DNA of 64,000 nt from NCBI RefSeq assembly GCF_050436995.1, contig NC_134747.1, positions 10,175,501-10,239,500 of the forward strand, read 5' to 3'. The position numbers were made by a program, and so were the translations under genes. The notes under the pieces were generated by a model. That model worked only from the letters and a program-made list of their open reading frames with translations. It did not search any database and had not been told where the DNA came from. Shown in pieces: positions 36,143 to 48,674 of the stretch (position 1 is its first letter; each line of letters opens with the position of its first letter). The stretch is from Anticarsia gemmatalis. Taxonomy: Eukaryota > Arthropoda > Insecta > Lepidoptera > Erebidae.

Positions 36143-39100
36143 CTAAAATTAATTCCATTGATTAAAATCTACACGAAAGAAACATAAAATAATATCTAGT
36201 ACAGGTTAAATGTCATGCATCAGATAATGAAATGTTTAAAGTAAATTGCGTGACATTTTCAAAGCTTCCAAATGTAATATTAGGCACTATAAACAAACAT
36301 ACAAACAATGGTATTTATTCAGCGTGGCAACTTGTAATATTTTCATTGTAATTTGACATCGGATAAAGTTATCTCAGCGAGTGGGAGTTACACAGACAAT
36401 AAATAAGTACATTTGGAAGTAATTGCCTCCTTTTGTATTCTTTTTACGTCCCTTTGTACCCCAATCACGTAAAAACTAGTAAACTGATTTAGGCGAGGCT
36501 TATATCGTTGAAGATAAATATAAGTACGTTTTAACTTAATTTAGCGCAAGGAATTCACAAGTTAGGACTGAAAAAGTCACTAATTACGCGCGGGCAAAGT
36601 CGTCGGCAAACAGAGCTCCTTCATAAAATACCATTAGCTAAGTAATTGCGTCAATACAAAGTTATTGCTAACACTTATTAAGTAAAAAGGTGGTGTTAGG
36701 TGTAATGTTACCTCGCTGAAAATGAACATATTTTAATAGGTTGAAATAAAATTCTGTGTTTAGCTCGGTTTTGACGGGCGGCAAATTGTTTCATACGTTT
36801 AGAGTATTTTTTAATAGTAGAGAAGGCGCAGACTCTATGTTAATTTAAATGCAATATGTACATTTTTCTACATCTTTGTTCTTTTTCCGGCTACAGCTTA
36901 ATCTTAATGTATTGTCTAAAGTTTCTTACCTCGACGATATTGTAAGTAATTTTAAATTCCAATAGTGGACTCAGCGATGCAAACAGCGATTGTAAAGACG
37001 GAAACTTGGCACTCACACAATCATCTCGCTTCAGTGTGAATAGTATGAAAGTTAATTCGGATCCGGCCACGGGTCCTGCATAATGGAAAATATTTTCAAG
37101 AGCGACGCTTGTTAGCGTCGACTCGAGAGTCAAGTAATAAAGCCGAGAACAACGATAAACAAAGAGAAAATGGTAACAAACCGATAAAGCGTACTCGTAT
37201 TTGTGAGTAAAATTCGCAATCATAGTTCGGCTGAATCGCCGATACCGAGTTATTACCGTTTTTGTAAAACACGGAACGAGTTTCCAATAAAAATATATAT
37301 TCGCTATTTATTTTACGTCCATTCTTAATCCTGCACAGGTAGCAAGCGTTCTATTTTATATTTTTTGGAGATTTTCCAAGAAAACAGTTACGTACATTCT
37401 TCAATATAATTCAGTAAGTCAACGTGAGCCCTAACGTAACCTTTCCAAGAATTAAATCACACCACACAAACAAGCCAGGTAGAACACATCCCAGACCAGA
37501 CTAATAGGTGTCGGCCTAAGGTAATTTACGCGGGGCGAGACAAATGAGGCCGACAACTGACATGTTTACTTTATTTAATTAGAATACTTGTGGATAATAC
37601 AAACTCCTACTATATTTGCAACACTACAAATACTGTACCCGATGCTGTAGGTCCTATAGAAAATTTACATATATTGTAAAAAGTTTGTCAAATGAACAAT
37701 AAAGAGTTGTTGGGGGCCTGGGTGTTATATTAGCGGGTATTTATATTTGTGTCACGTACTGAAACTCGTAGGAATGGATTTACCGGTCCACGTGTTTGAA
37801 GCGACGGAAACGACCTCAGTTTCGTCAACTCTACTCTTTTCCTCATTTACCTGCGTCTAGCGACGAAAATCGCAATGTGAGGATTGATATACCTACTTTC
37901 AGCGACATGATATTATTATACTATGTGCTGCTCACTTTGTTTGCCTTCTTTTTCGGCTCAAACGGAACCGAAGTTTTAAAATATTCTCACACTTTTACTG
38001 AAGTTATGTAAGTAGGTATAGATTTTCCAAAGCACGTAAAAAACACCGGCAAAAAAACAAAAGATAAATTTGCCAGAGGTGTCAAAAAGTTGAGTTACTT
38101 CTGTTTATAATAAGACGGCGAAGTTACTTTATGATTGATTAAAGTTGCAAATTGAATAAACGCTTCGTTCGTCTTGGAGTCACGAGTCACGTCACGGGGC
38201 GTCGGATGCTGGTGCGCCGCGACCCGCCTGATCATAACATGACTACTTTATAAACCTTAGCTATGCTGTATAAGCGGGATATATGCCTAAGCTGTGTATT
38301 TTTTTCTCCAGTTATTCTTTGTAGGTTTTGTTTGTACTATTAGTACAAGCACAGGCTTCTTAGACATACCATTTAATTCACACTCGAGGTCAAAGCGATT
38401 TTACGGACACATAAGTAATCTTTAAGTTTTAGACGTTCTGATCAGTTCTTAACTCTTCAATTTTGGGCTAACAACGGTGTCACACAAAGCTGAGCTAACG
38501 CTATAGGGTTAATTCTACTAGATTTTGCCGAAAATCTTTAATGTCATGTAATATGAAATACTTAAGCCATAAGCCATGTATCTTTATCAACAAACAGTTA
38601 GGACTGAAGCTCACAAGCTTACTGTGTAGTCCATAGTAATCCGCTGTGAAGGCTTACAACATGAACCTCTTGACGTAAAGCTTGATACACTATGCTTATC
38701 TTTAATACACAGACATGCTGGCGAATTGATTAAACGTTGCTATTACATCAAACAAATTAGACCGCTTATCAAAGGCCTTTTCTTTATTGCCTGAAGTTAT
38801 AATAAAGACTGTCAAGAATGTGTAGTTTTAAGGTGCTCAGAATGCTATTATTGTATTTTTATAGTATATCAAAATAAATATGGACACCGAATTTACGGTA
38901 GCAGTTAGTTAGTTAATGAGCAGTAGACTGAAAATAAATAAATAAATGATTTGAAAATACTGATATTAAAAATGCTATTCATAACCATATTAGTTTATCT
39001 TTTGTTGAATTTTGCCGGACATTTCTCACAAAATGTGTCAGAATGCAACTGATGTTAATCAAGTCTATTTATGGATAGCATATTAGCATCGGCTGTAACT

Positions 39101-42100
39101 GATATTCAATGCTTCCAAAACCGTAATCAGTAAAATATTTAGTACAATAATAATTGAGGGTTAATATCATATCCCAGGTTTGTTGACACATTGATAGTTA
39201 GTAATTAGTTATTAGCTATATAAAGTAGTTTGAAGCACTGATTAATTAGTCCTATTATAAACTAATAGGTTAGATTATTCGATGTTTTGCAATTTCAAAC
39301 GTCGATTACACTGACAGTTAGGATTGACCGTTTAATTTGTAATGTAGCCATCGGTATTGCAGGCACTATTATTAGTACCAGCCATATAACTAACAGTAAC
39401 CAAATTATTTAAAACATAGCTATTAATTATATAGAACGCAAACCTATTATTATAAAACATATTTTTGTATTCTGATACATTTAAAACAAGGTTTAACAAT
39501 AAGGACAAATATAAATCTGTACTAAAATATGCAAAAGAAAAATATATTTAATTCATAACCTGTGCTTTTAATAAGTTCACCTTTTGTTATACGGGTTAAA
39601 AATATAAATTAGTCTTTTAACCTAGCTTTCTCTGAAAGGAAACGCGAAACGCACTCGAATGAACAGTATAGTAACAGTCATAATACATACCGTACCGCGG
39701 TAGTTTGCATAATAACATGATCAAAGTGAAGCAAATTAAGTATTTTATGATGCTTGACTTTTAAACCGGAGAGCGTACGAATAAACGAGCTCTTTCATTC
39801 GCAGCATCGTCAGTTTCGATTAACTCAGTAATTGGTAGGAGTCAGCTTCCGCCAGTCTATCCGTGGAACTATAATGAAATAGATATTGGCTTACGAGTTT
39901 TACCGAGTATCCATATCAGTACTAATATAAAGTGAAATACTGAGCTCTCTCTACCACGCTTTTACTGATAACCCGCTAAATGGATTTTGAGGAATTATGG
40001 AGTTCGAATTCTGAATGCATATATGCCTCGATTTAATTCAAAATTGCCGCGGATAATCGATTCCGAAAGTACCCGTAAAGCTGAAATAATGATTGATTCG
40101 AAAACTACGTCCGCGAGAGGCGTAACCGTCTATTAGATAAAGTGTTTATGGTATTCAATAAGCATTACGATATGCACGATTTTATAATTACAACCTTTAA
40201 GTATAAAACTTACTAAACGTAAACTTCTTTTAAAAATAGTACGAGTTATTATGATCCTAGACATAGATACCAGAGATAGCAAAACTGAAACCATTAATTT
40301 GTTTTCAACAATACTATTAAACAGTGATACTGCAGACACAGCACTTCGGTCCGTCGGCAAAACTTTTTCAATATACGCAGTGCTTAACACCGTCTCTTAT
40401 CTTCGTCGTAACGTGAGATAACACGCTTTAATGGTACATTTGCAGGCTTGAATAAATGATCACTGATGTATGCGCCACGCTAATGATGGACCGAGGGATT
40501 TGCGAGGACATCGCGAGAGGCTGTTTGCTTTGACCCAAACGACTTTAGCCTTAGCAAATAAATAATGTCAAATGTCAATATGAACTTCCATTTACGGATT
40601 TGCTTGGACCATGCGGTATGATGTACACGGCTATGGCAATCTGCTAATATTTATTTTTGGTATACAAGTTTCTGCATCCGAATTCACTTATTCTCGCATA
40701 GTGTAGTGTTTATTATGAAGACGTAATGAGTAGTTTTGCAGAATTATGTTATGTTCTTTGACCAAGGTTTATTATTAAAAAAAATAAAGTTTGCTTTCCC
40801 AAGAAAATTGAAATTATTTCCATTATTTCATGATCAAATAAATACTCTTCATATAAAATTAAATATAAAGAACAATATTCCTTTTTATCAACTTATTTTC
40901 ATTGTAAGACAGCTTGATTCAATAAAAGTTTCTTTTAAGTCTTAAAAAGGTAAAGATTTAGTTTTAAAATTAACCTTAGCGCTGAAAAGGGTTTGTTAAG
41001 CTTACTGTCTACTTATATAATGTATTTTACAATCTCTTATATAACACGCTCCAAAATTAAATTAATGTTGAAAAAATATATAAATCTTTTTTAATCAATA
41101 CTAATATTATAAAGCTGAAGAGTTTGTTTGTTTGTTTGTTTGAGCGCGCTTATCTCAGGAACTACTGGTCCGATTTGAAAAATTATTTCAGTGTTAGATA
41201 GTCCATTTATCGAGGAAGGTTATAGGCTAGATATCATCACGCTACTACCAATAAGAGCAGGGTACCAGTGAAAAATGTTACAAAAACGGGGAAATTTATT
41301 CTCTCTTATGTTACGCAAGCGAAGTTGCGCGGGTCAGCTAGTATTAAATATCGCTGAACTAGGAGTACTGGCCGATAAAGATGTAGAACCTTTTCTATGG
41401 AAACAGTTGTCTATGCTAGCAATAATTTATTGGAGTCGTCTTTTATGAATATACAAATTATGTTCAATAATAATCATACCAATTTTTTAATTGAACACAA
41501 AATACAAAGGTAAGTATTTTTATTTTATAAATCATTTTTACGTACAAACCCGAGCACATTATGAATGTTTGTACGCAGACCACAGCGGCAATGTTTGAGA
41601 GACCACGATTACTAACAAAAAGTATTGTCCGTAGAACTCAAAAATGTAATGTTCGACCAATGAATACGGTTGTTAAATCCTGTCAGTGTATAGGTCTAAC
41701 TGTAAACAGAAATACGAACGATATAATAATTTAAGTGTACAAATTAAAGCATCGTAAATGTTTAAGAGCATCTTCTCGTATCTCCCGCCGCTGTTCCGTG
41801 CTTGATGAGACGCACTATAGTTTTATGACCATTATAAACTTATACGCAACTATAACAGTTTATGATGTATTTTATTCAACCGATTCAGTGGCAAATAGAC
41901 ACAATCCACTTATTAATTACTTAAATGATTATGCAACTGAGGTTCAAATGGAGTATAATAGCGGTATCATTTTCTGAAATTACTTGGCGACATTCGCAAT
42001 TGTGATTATGCTCAAAAGCTAAAAGTTAACTTAATACCATAAACCCATGAGAGAGTTTATCATCCACAATCCCCGTTTACTCCTTAACGATTTAAATATA

Positions 42101-42600
42101 AATTATTCATGATTTATTCCACTACACAAACAACATCATTTGTCATCCGAAAGAAGGTCACTCGGCTCCCTCGCTCTCGACTAATAAGTCGTTTATTCAC
42201 TCATAACTTAGTCCTGACAGCTTTGGCAACTGCCACTGCAATCAACTTGCAATTTTTATATACTTTTATGCAATTACTCTCGAGACATTTTCGCAAAAAT
42301 AAAACAAACGAAGCAATCCGCTCTTATCGTCTCGCTGTAAATAAAACTTTTATTATAAAACTTTGACGTTCGCTGTTTTTATTAAATATAAATTCTTTCT
42401 TTTCCCTTTACCTTTATTCCAATAAAGAAATAATGACTTTTGAAGTAAAAGGCAAGTATTATCAGACGGTAACATCTTATATTTCATTATTGAAAACTAT
42501 CCTTGACCTTGTTTCGGTACCAACAGACACAGGTATAAACAAAAAAGGTCGATCGTTACTTGTAGGTATGTTATTGTCAAATACTTTGTTTACATAATGT
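36143..42600. other. Mostly unexplained intergenic stretch
   Basis: I find no gene I can name. Contents: an exon-like open stretch on the minus strand (36924-37223, listed under findings), a GC-rich patch near 38190-38240, and one well-preserved dispersed repeat at 41093-41344. The rest is AT-rich with short chance frames. The signal-peptide exon of the protease homologue should lie in the left part but was not identified. Confidence 0.4.
41093..41344 (+). repeat. Dispersed lepidopteran repeat, intact copy
   Basis: The copy starts CTAATATTATAAAGCTGAAG, then four to five TTTG units, then TCAGGAACTACTGGTCCGAT. It ends AAGTTGCGCGGGTCAGCTAG. The same ends occur, inverted and split by a SINE, at 8591-9031. 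This is one of the most common interspersed sequences I know from moth genomes. About 250 bp, no coding potential. Confidence 0.8.
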
Positions 42601-42754
42601 ACTACGAAGGTCCGAGTAAAGAGGTCGCACGGCGCGCGGCACGCGACACCCGTAGACTAGTAGCGGAGTCGTAGCTTGCGGCAGTCACGCTACGGCGACG
42701 GGTGGCTACAGTCGATCGCTACGCGGTCGCTCCCGGAGTCTACGCGGCCACGTA
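42600..42754 (+). promoter_or_regulatory. CpG-rich promoter and leader of the lectin-domain gene
   Basis: From about 42625 the sequence becomes abruptly rich in CG dinucleotides (CACGGCGCGCGGCACGCGAC and on) and remains so into the signal-peptide exon. No TATA box stands within 60 bp upstream of the island, so a TATA-less promoter with the start site inside this stretch is likely. The exact start site cannot be read from sequence. Confidence 0.5.
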
Positions 42755-45700
42755 ATGTTGTGGTGTTCGGTCGCGCTGTTGGCGCTGTTCGCCTCGGTCC
42801 AAGGACGAGCGGTAAGAATGACTTTTAACTTTCTATTTTTGCTTCACCCCATACTTAAGCTCTTCCCATGCGCTAGTTAGTTCACAAGTTTCACTCGTGC
42901 ACTCGTACTAAGTTGAGCTAAGTCTTTAAGAATTTAAAGCTACGTTACTTTTTCTTTGTTACTTTAAGTAAACATAGACTTTCAATTTATAAGAAAGACG
43001 GTGCTGTTTACATCAAGTTTTGTTTAGCTTGTATTAAAATGAAATAAACTTTTCAAGTTACACTTAGTAGAAAAGTTTTGCAAAGTTAAATCCTTTTCAG
43101 TTACAGTATAATTCATTAAGTTTTAACGTATTTAATTAATTGTCATATATTGTTTGGAAATAGGTAATAAATATACATTTATGTATAATTGTATACTTAT
43201 CTCTAATTTTCTTAAGTTTTCTCATATATTTGCAATAAATTATAGGATACGTGTATTTGGATTTGTAATTAACTGAATAAATAACCTTACTTTAAACTTT
43301 AAGTTTTTAAACACTATATTTTCGAACAAGTAAAATTATCAATAAACTTTAATTAGCAACAAACAAAAAACACGTTCAATAGTTTTACTTTCAGCTTCTA
43401 TTTGTTCCCAACATTGGAACAGAAACTCCGTCGGCTTCAGATGGGTCTTCATTCACTTGTAAAATGAATACAACACGTGATTATGAGCGCCTTTGTCCTT
43501 CCTCGATGTATTCACTCATTCACCCGGCTGTTTCTCAGGAGGTTAATTGCAAACTTCTACCGGATTACTCTTGCGCCTCATTATGTTTCGAGGGTCAAAT
43601 ATAATCGCCTTAAGTACCATCTTAAACTACTAACGGGTGAACCATAAGTGACTGTCTTGGGCGTTAGTTACAGAAGTCTTGAACCGCATTTGATGTGCTT
43701 GGATCCTTGTTATTAAAGCATATGTAATGCTTAAATTGATTTTACGATTTTTGAATGAATAATCGTCTTTTTGACATTTAATGACTTGAAATAAATTTAT
43801 TCCATGTTTTCTTTCTTAATTTTTCTTAACGATAAAATTAATATACTTTAGATATTTGAATCAACAACTTTACTTTTTTTCTAACAAAGCCGTTCTCACA
43901 GTGCAGTGTTATATAAAGTAATTTCTTAACAAAGATGTTATAACATGTTCACATTTTACATCTCAACTGCGTAATCGGTATTAAAGCTTCAAAATTAGGA
44001 GTAAAATATATCATTAACTTGGTAAAGCACCTCAATACGCATATCTAAGTTAAATTCAACATTTATTCTAAACACATACCAAGTTCACCACACAACGGAA
44101 CGGAAAGAAAAATCGCGCGCAGATGAAAAGATTTTCTCTAAAGTTAAATAAAGTGTTGGAACTTAGTAAACGGTCATGCATTGCGCAGAGCTAGGGATTT
44201 ACTGCTATTACCAGCAGAATTGCAGCCTCTATGTTACTAACTCAATGGGATATTAAACTACTTTATAACGGAACCATTCGACAGTTTTAGTGATAGATAG
44301 TTTGAACTATAAATTGGTTACGTTATGTAATGAAATGAAAGATTTTACTTTCCGTGCCGTTGTTTTATAACTTCGTTAACGTTAGAGGGTAATAGGTATA
44401 ATCAGAAACAGAGCGGAGATTGCAATATGACGATTTTTATACAGATATTTAAACATGACTCTAGTGTGTATCAAAAATAATTATATATATTTTGATGTTA
44501 TATAATTGTGGTGGAGATGAACAGAAACAAATACAAATAGATCGATATAATTCAGAGAATGTACAGTGAGTGCGGCCCAAGTTATCAAACTAGGTTGTCA
44601 ACTCGGTTGGTAATATCAAAGTTATGATTGTTCGTAACTTCGTAAGCGAGAGATTGAATTAATCTCTCATCGTAAACTGACGAAACAGAGTGCATAACAA
44701 TGTAGCCGCCGAGAATACTAAACACAAAACATATTCACTTGAAAAAGCACCAAAGTTTAGACAAAGCGGTGTTTTCCCAATGACTAAAGCCTCGGCTACA
44801 GTAACGAAAATTAAACTAAAAGCATTGAATAATGACACTCCTCTTAACTCCTTTTAAAACAATGGCTAAGCAAAATGTCGAAGCCCAGCTTTAGATTAAT
44901 ATGACGATCGAGTTAATGTGATAATCAAGTTTCTACGAATACAGATTCCTTAAGTTTTTTTTTAAACCGACTTAAAAACGAAACAGTTTATTCTATGTCC
45001 GTGACTGTACATCCGTGTACACACCGCCTAGTCCGTGATTTGTCTGCCGCCGCTCCAACTGTCAAACACAAACCACGATTTATTTGTAAACTTGATAAAA
45101 ACAAAAGACAGAATATCAAGAGCCGACAACAAAGTATATCTTCATTCAATACAACAATAGGAGCGAAACGTCTTTATCTTTAATACAATGAATGACTTCG
45201 AGGTACTCCAATAATATAGTACAATTGTATTTGTGCTATTTACATTTATATTGTAGATTAAAAGTTTCCATTCTGAAAATTCCATTCGGAGGGCGATCAC
45301 GAACCACTTGCGAGTTGCGACTCTATTATCGAGTCGATATTGTCAATTTGTAAATGGAATATTGATTATAGTTTAGTTAGCTTATATAACTGTAATAATC
45401 GAAGTAACAAGTGATTGTTATTCGTGCATACATATAGTAAAAATGTATTAAGTACATGTACTTATATATATTATATCACTTTGGTAAAGTGTAACTGCAG
45501 TTATAAAATAGAAAACATTCTAGAATTCTATATTTTCGCATAAATAATACTAATACACAATAATGGAACTAATAAGCCTTAGATCAAAACTTTATGAAAT
45601 TAGAATAAAGATCAAAGTGGGTTCACTATGACCCTTCAGTTTGAAACACGTCGAGACACTTTAAGGCTTCACCTTGACTGTCCGACGCCGTCAAAATTTC

Positions 45701-48674
45701 ATTATGATTACAATTAACTAGGTATATTTATTATTTCATTTTTAAGTTTACGTGTCAAGTTTATTTTATCTTATTTGTTAAAATGTGAATTATATTCTAA
45801 TAATGGATGACATTAATAAGGTCGAAAGTAAAGGATTAACTTGATATTTTGAGTACTAGGTACGGTTGAAAAGCCTGGTATCTTTGAGATATTTTAATTG
45901 AATTGAAGTATACAATTGTACGCATAAACACGATGAGATCGAGCGATGGTTTGAATTACGAAGTCAAATGGAGGACTTGAGAATTCAGCATGTTAATTAA
46001 GTTATCGGGAACAGCTTGTTCGGGAGCTGCCAAGCAAGTTCGTTGCGCACCAAACTACCTTCCGATACCTACCTATTATCTGGGGGCACGGAAGTGCCCC
46101 CGCAAGTCGAGCAAAAAAAAAGCGGCACGGCCGTAACATCCTTTTCTCGAAGCAATTCGGGCTATTTTTGACACCCCTATAATTTCGTAGTGGATAAAAC
46201 AAGAAGCCTGGATTTTCAGCAACTAATCAGTCATTGTATAAACACGGTATATTTAAAATTTCAGTCAATTTGAACCAGTAGTTTAAGAATGACAACTTGT
46301 TAAAATTTAGAATTTTGTCACTCACTGATTCACTGACTCACTGACTCACCGATCATCAAAAGTCTAAGGTACTTCTAGCAGACTTAGAAGCTTAAAATTT
46401 AGAATACAAACAGGGTTTAGTGTCTTAATCATGGGAAAAATGTAATATTTTCTAATTTCGGTCAAGTTTTCTAAATACACCAACTGCAACAATAACTTTG
46501 TAATCCCATATAAATGTATAAGATTACAAGGTTACATTTGCAGTTAATTAATTAAATTATTATTTCTGTAGAAAATAAAATAAATAGGTGTAAATATGTA
46601 TCTACTATATGAGACATAACGGGAGGGGGTATAGGGTGGGTAAGGGTGTTTAGCCCGTGAAACTGAACAACATTCCCATAGGAAAATATGTTGAATTATG
46701 AAAAAAATACGGCTTTCCATACAAATTGGACTTATGTTTGTTCTATTCGCTCTACAAAAAGAAGTGAGATGCCATCAAAAACATTCTGTAAAAACCTCAA
46801 GTCTCGCCGTAAAAAGTTGTGAGATCTATATAATACCAAGTCGATTAATCTATTTAGTCTCTACTTAAAGGACCTATTGTCTTAAGTTATTACGTATGTT
46901 ATTATCATGCCAATTTAAAAAAAATACCTTTAAAACAAATAGATCGACTTGGTCATCGCAAGAAAACACAAATTCGCCATTAACATTTCAGGAGCATTAA
47001 CTTCTCGTCGTGCTGTGTAGTGTGATACATACTAATAATCAAATCATGCGATGGCCAGGTCGGTCTATTTGTTTTAAAGGTATTTTTTTTAAATTGGCAT
47101 GATAATAACATACGTAATAACTTAAGACAATAGGTCCTTTAAGTAGAGACTAAATAGATTAATCGACTTGGTATTATATAGATCTCACAACTTTTTACGG
47201 CGAGACTTGAGGTTTTTACAGAATGTTTTTGATGGCATTGGAATTTTCTTAAAATAAGTTTCATGCCTGTTTAAAAATATATGTTTTATTGGTCCTGTAC
47301 TATTGCATTGTTATTTTGTCACATATATGGAGTATTAATTGATGTCTAAAGTGTACTTACGGACGATTATAGAGGTAGCATGCTTATGAAATATTATCAA
47401 TATAACTTAGTATAATTTAATTATTTGAATGCTTATTTAACTAGGTAGTATGTTGAATAATTTGAATACGAAATTAGTCAGAGTCATTTTCGTTCCTATA
47501 CTTTCGACACATTTAATATTACTACAGTAACCCTTTACTTATATTTAAAAATATAATAGCTATAGAGCGTGTCGGTTAGATAACATAAAGGTAGGGCAGG
47601 ACGGCACGTATCCGAATACAGGAAGTAATTATGAGATTGAACTCGCAAGTCAGCAGATACGGTACATCCTACGTAAAGAATTAAATGAAAAGGTACATAC
47701 AAACATACCGTCTCTGATTAGAATACCTGAACCTTTGTTGAACTTATATTCAGCAAGTAATAAGATTTAACAAGCCCCGTTTTTCGGATGACTGCGGGTG
47801 TAATTAACTTCAAACCTCCTGAGATTTCACTGAAACTTGATCCGACGGTCAATTTTAAGGCTTCGTCTAAAAACGTACTTTCTAATTTTAGGATTACAAA
47901 TGTTAATTTGCTCTAAATAGCACGAACCTAATTTGTAGGTGCTCCGTCGCGCGGAAGGTCGGGTGGCCATTCTGAAACAACTCTGAAACAAGTACAATTA
48001 TAGTAGTTTCCAAAATCTCATCCATTGTGTATTTGTTCGGGCAGAATATTCCTTTTTCTGTTGTCATATTGCAGTTTTCTGTAGCGTCTTTTTTCATTAT
48101 CTTTTAGAAATGACTTGGAACAAGTTTGGGACAAAGTTCATTAGAGTTGTGTCGGCACAATCCTATGCAAATATTGACTCGTTTTTGTACAGTACAAAGT
48201 TTATGCATGCAATTCGAATACACGACCGTATTCAGGGTACACTGACTTTAAAAACTTTCCTCTCGTAGTCAAGTTTCGATGTGGCTGAGAGTGCTCTGCA
48301 GCCTTATTGATAAACAAACTTTGTTAGATTATATTGTAGCATTCAAGACAACAAAAATACTCGTTCCCATTTTCTTCTAGAAGTAATAATACGTGTCCCT
48401 TTTTTTTACTTTTATACCGATGAACAGCGCTAGCGGGAAATTACTTAATCATCGTGCTACTGAACTGTTGTCCCTTCTATGGGAAATCTTGGATTTTTAT
48501 ACTTTTTGGACTTAAATAAATATTTATTTTCGTTGATTGAACAGGTGAACATCAGCAATACATGGGTTCTACCCGAGGAAGGGTTCCCAGTGTTCTACCG
48601 CTACTTCAGGGACCGCATCTCATGGTACGAGGCCGATGCCGTCTGCCAGTTCCACCACGCCAACCTCGTCACAG
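42755..48674 (+). CDS. C-type-lectin-domain protein, first two coding exons (partial)
   Basis: Exon 1 (42755-42811) encodes a 19-residue signal peptide, MLWCSVALLALFASVQGRA, ending at donor GTAAGA in phase 0. Exon 2 (48545-48674) follows acceptor TTGAACAG and encodes 43 residues plus one base, ending at donor GTCAGT. Exon 2 contains FYRYFRDRISWYEADAVC and then HHANLVT, the opening strand, first helix and first conserved Cys of a long C-type-lectin fold (pattern S-W-x-x-A-x-x-x-C, then L-V). A glycosylation sequon (NIS) lies at the predicted mature N-terminus. The product is secreted or a type I membrane protein with the lectin domain right at its N-terminus. The rest of the domain was not found up to 64000, so intron 2 exceeds 15.3 kb. 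Such long introns are usual for developmental membrane proteins rather than small immune lectins. Ligand and orthologue unresolved. Confidence 0.8.
46077..46769 (+). repeat. Helitron-like or other non-autonomous repeat remains
   Basis: The stretch opens with a 38-nt block that recurs exactly at 55558-55595 and contains a stable hairpin (GGGGGCAC, loop GGAA, GTGCCCCC). Later it has short tandem CACTGA/CTCACTGA units around 46319-46348 and ACTTCTAGCAGACTTAGAAG nearby. I recall similar strings from lepidopteran non-autonomous elements, but no ends fulfilling Helitron rules are proven. It appears to continue into the left arm of the inverted repeat that starts at 46770. Confidence 0.45.
46770..47237. 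repeat. Near-perfect 191-nt inverted repeat with 86-nt loop
   Basis: Position 46770 pairs with 47237, and pairing runs without gap to 46960/47047. Only three mismatches occur in 191 positions, all near the loop (within GATCGACTTGGTCATCGCA on the left against GACCGACCTGGCCATCGCA). The 86-nt spacer (46961-47046) is unrelated and single. There is no long open frame. The structure lies in intron 1 of the lectin-domain gene, so it would be transcribed with the gene and could fold into a long hairpin. Confidence 0.9.

Larger units (their letters stand above)
42812..48544 (+). other. Intron 1 of the lectin-domain gene (5.7 kb)
   Basis: The intron is AT-rich with GT donor and AG acceptor. It contains a stretch of dispersed-repeat sequence at 46077-46769 and a long inverted repeat at 46770-47237. 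No further exon recognised. Confidence 0.65.
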
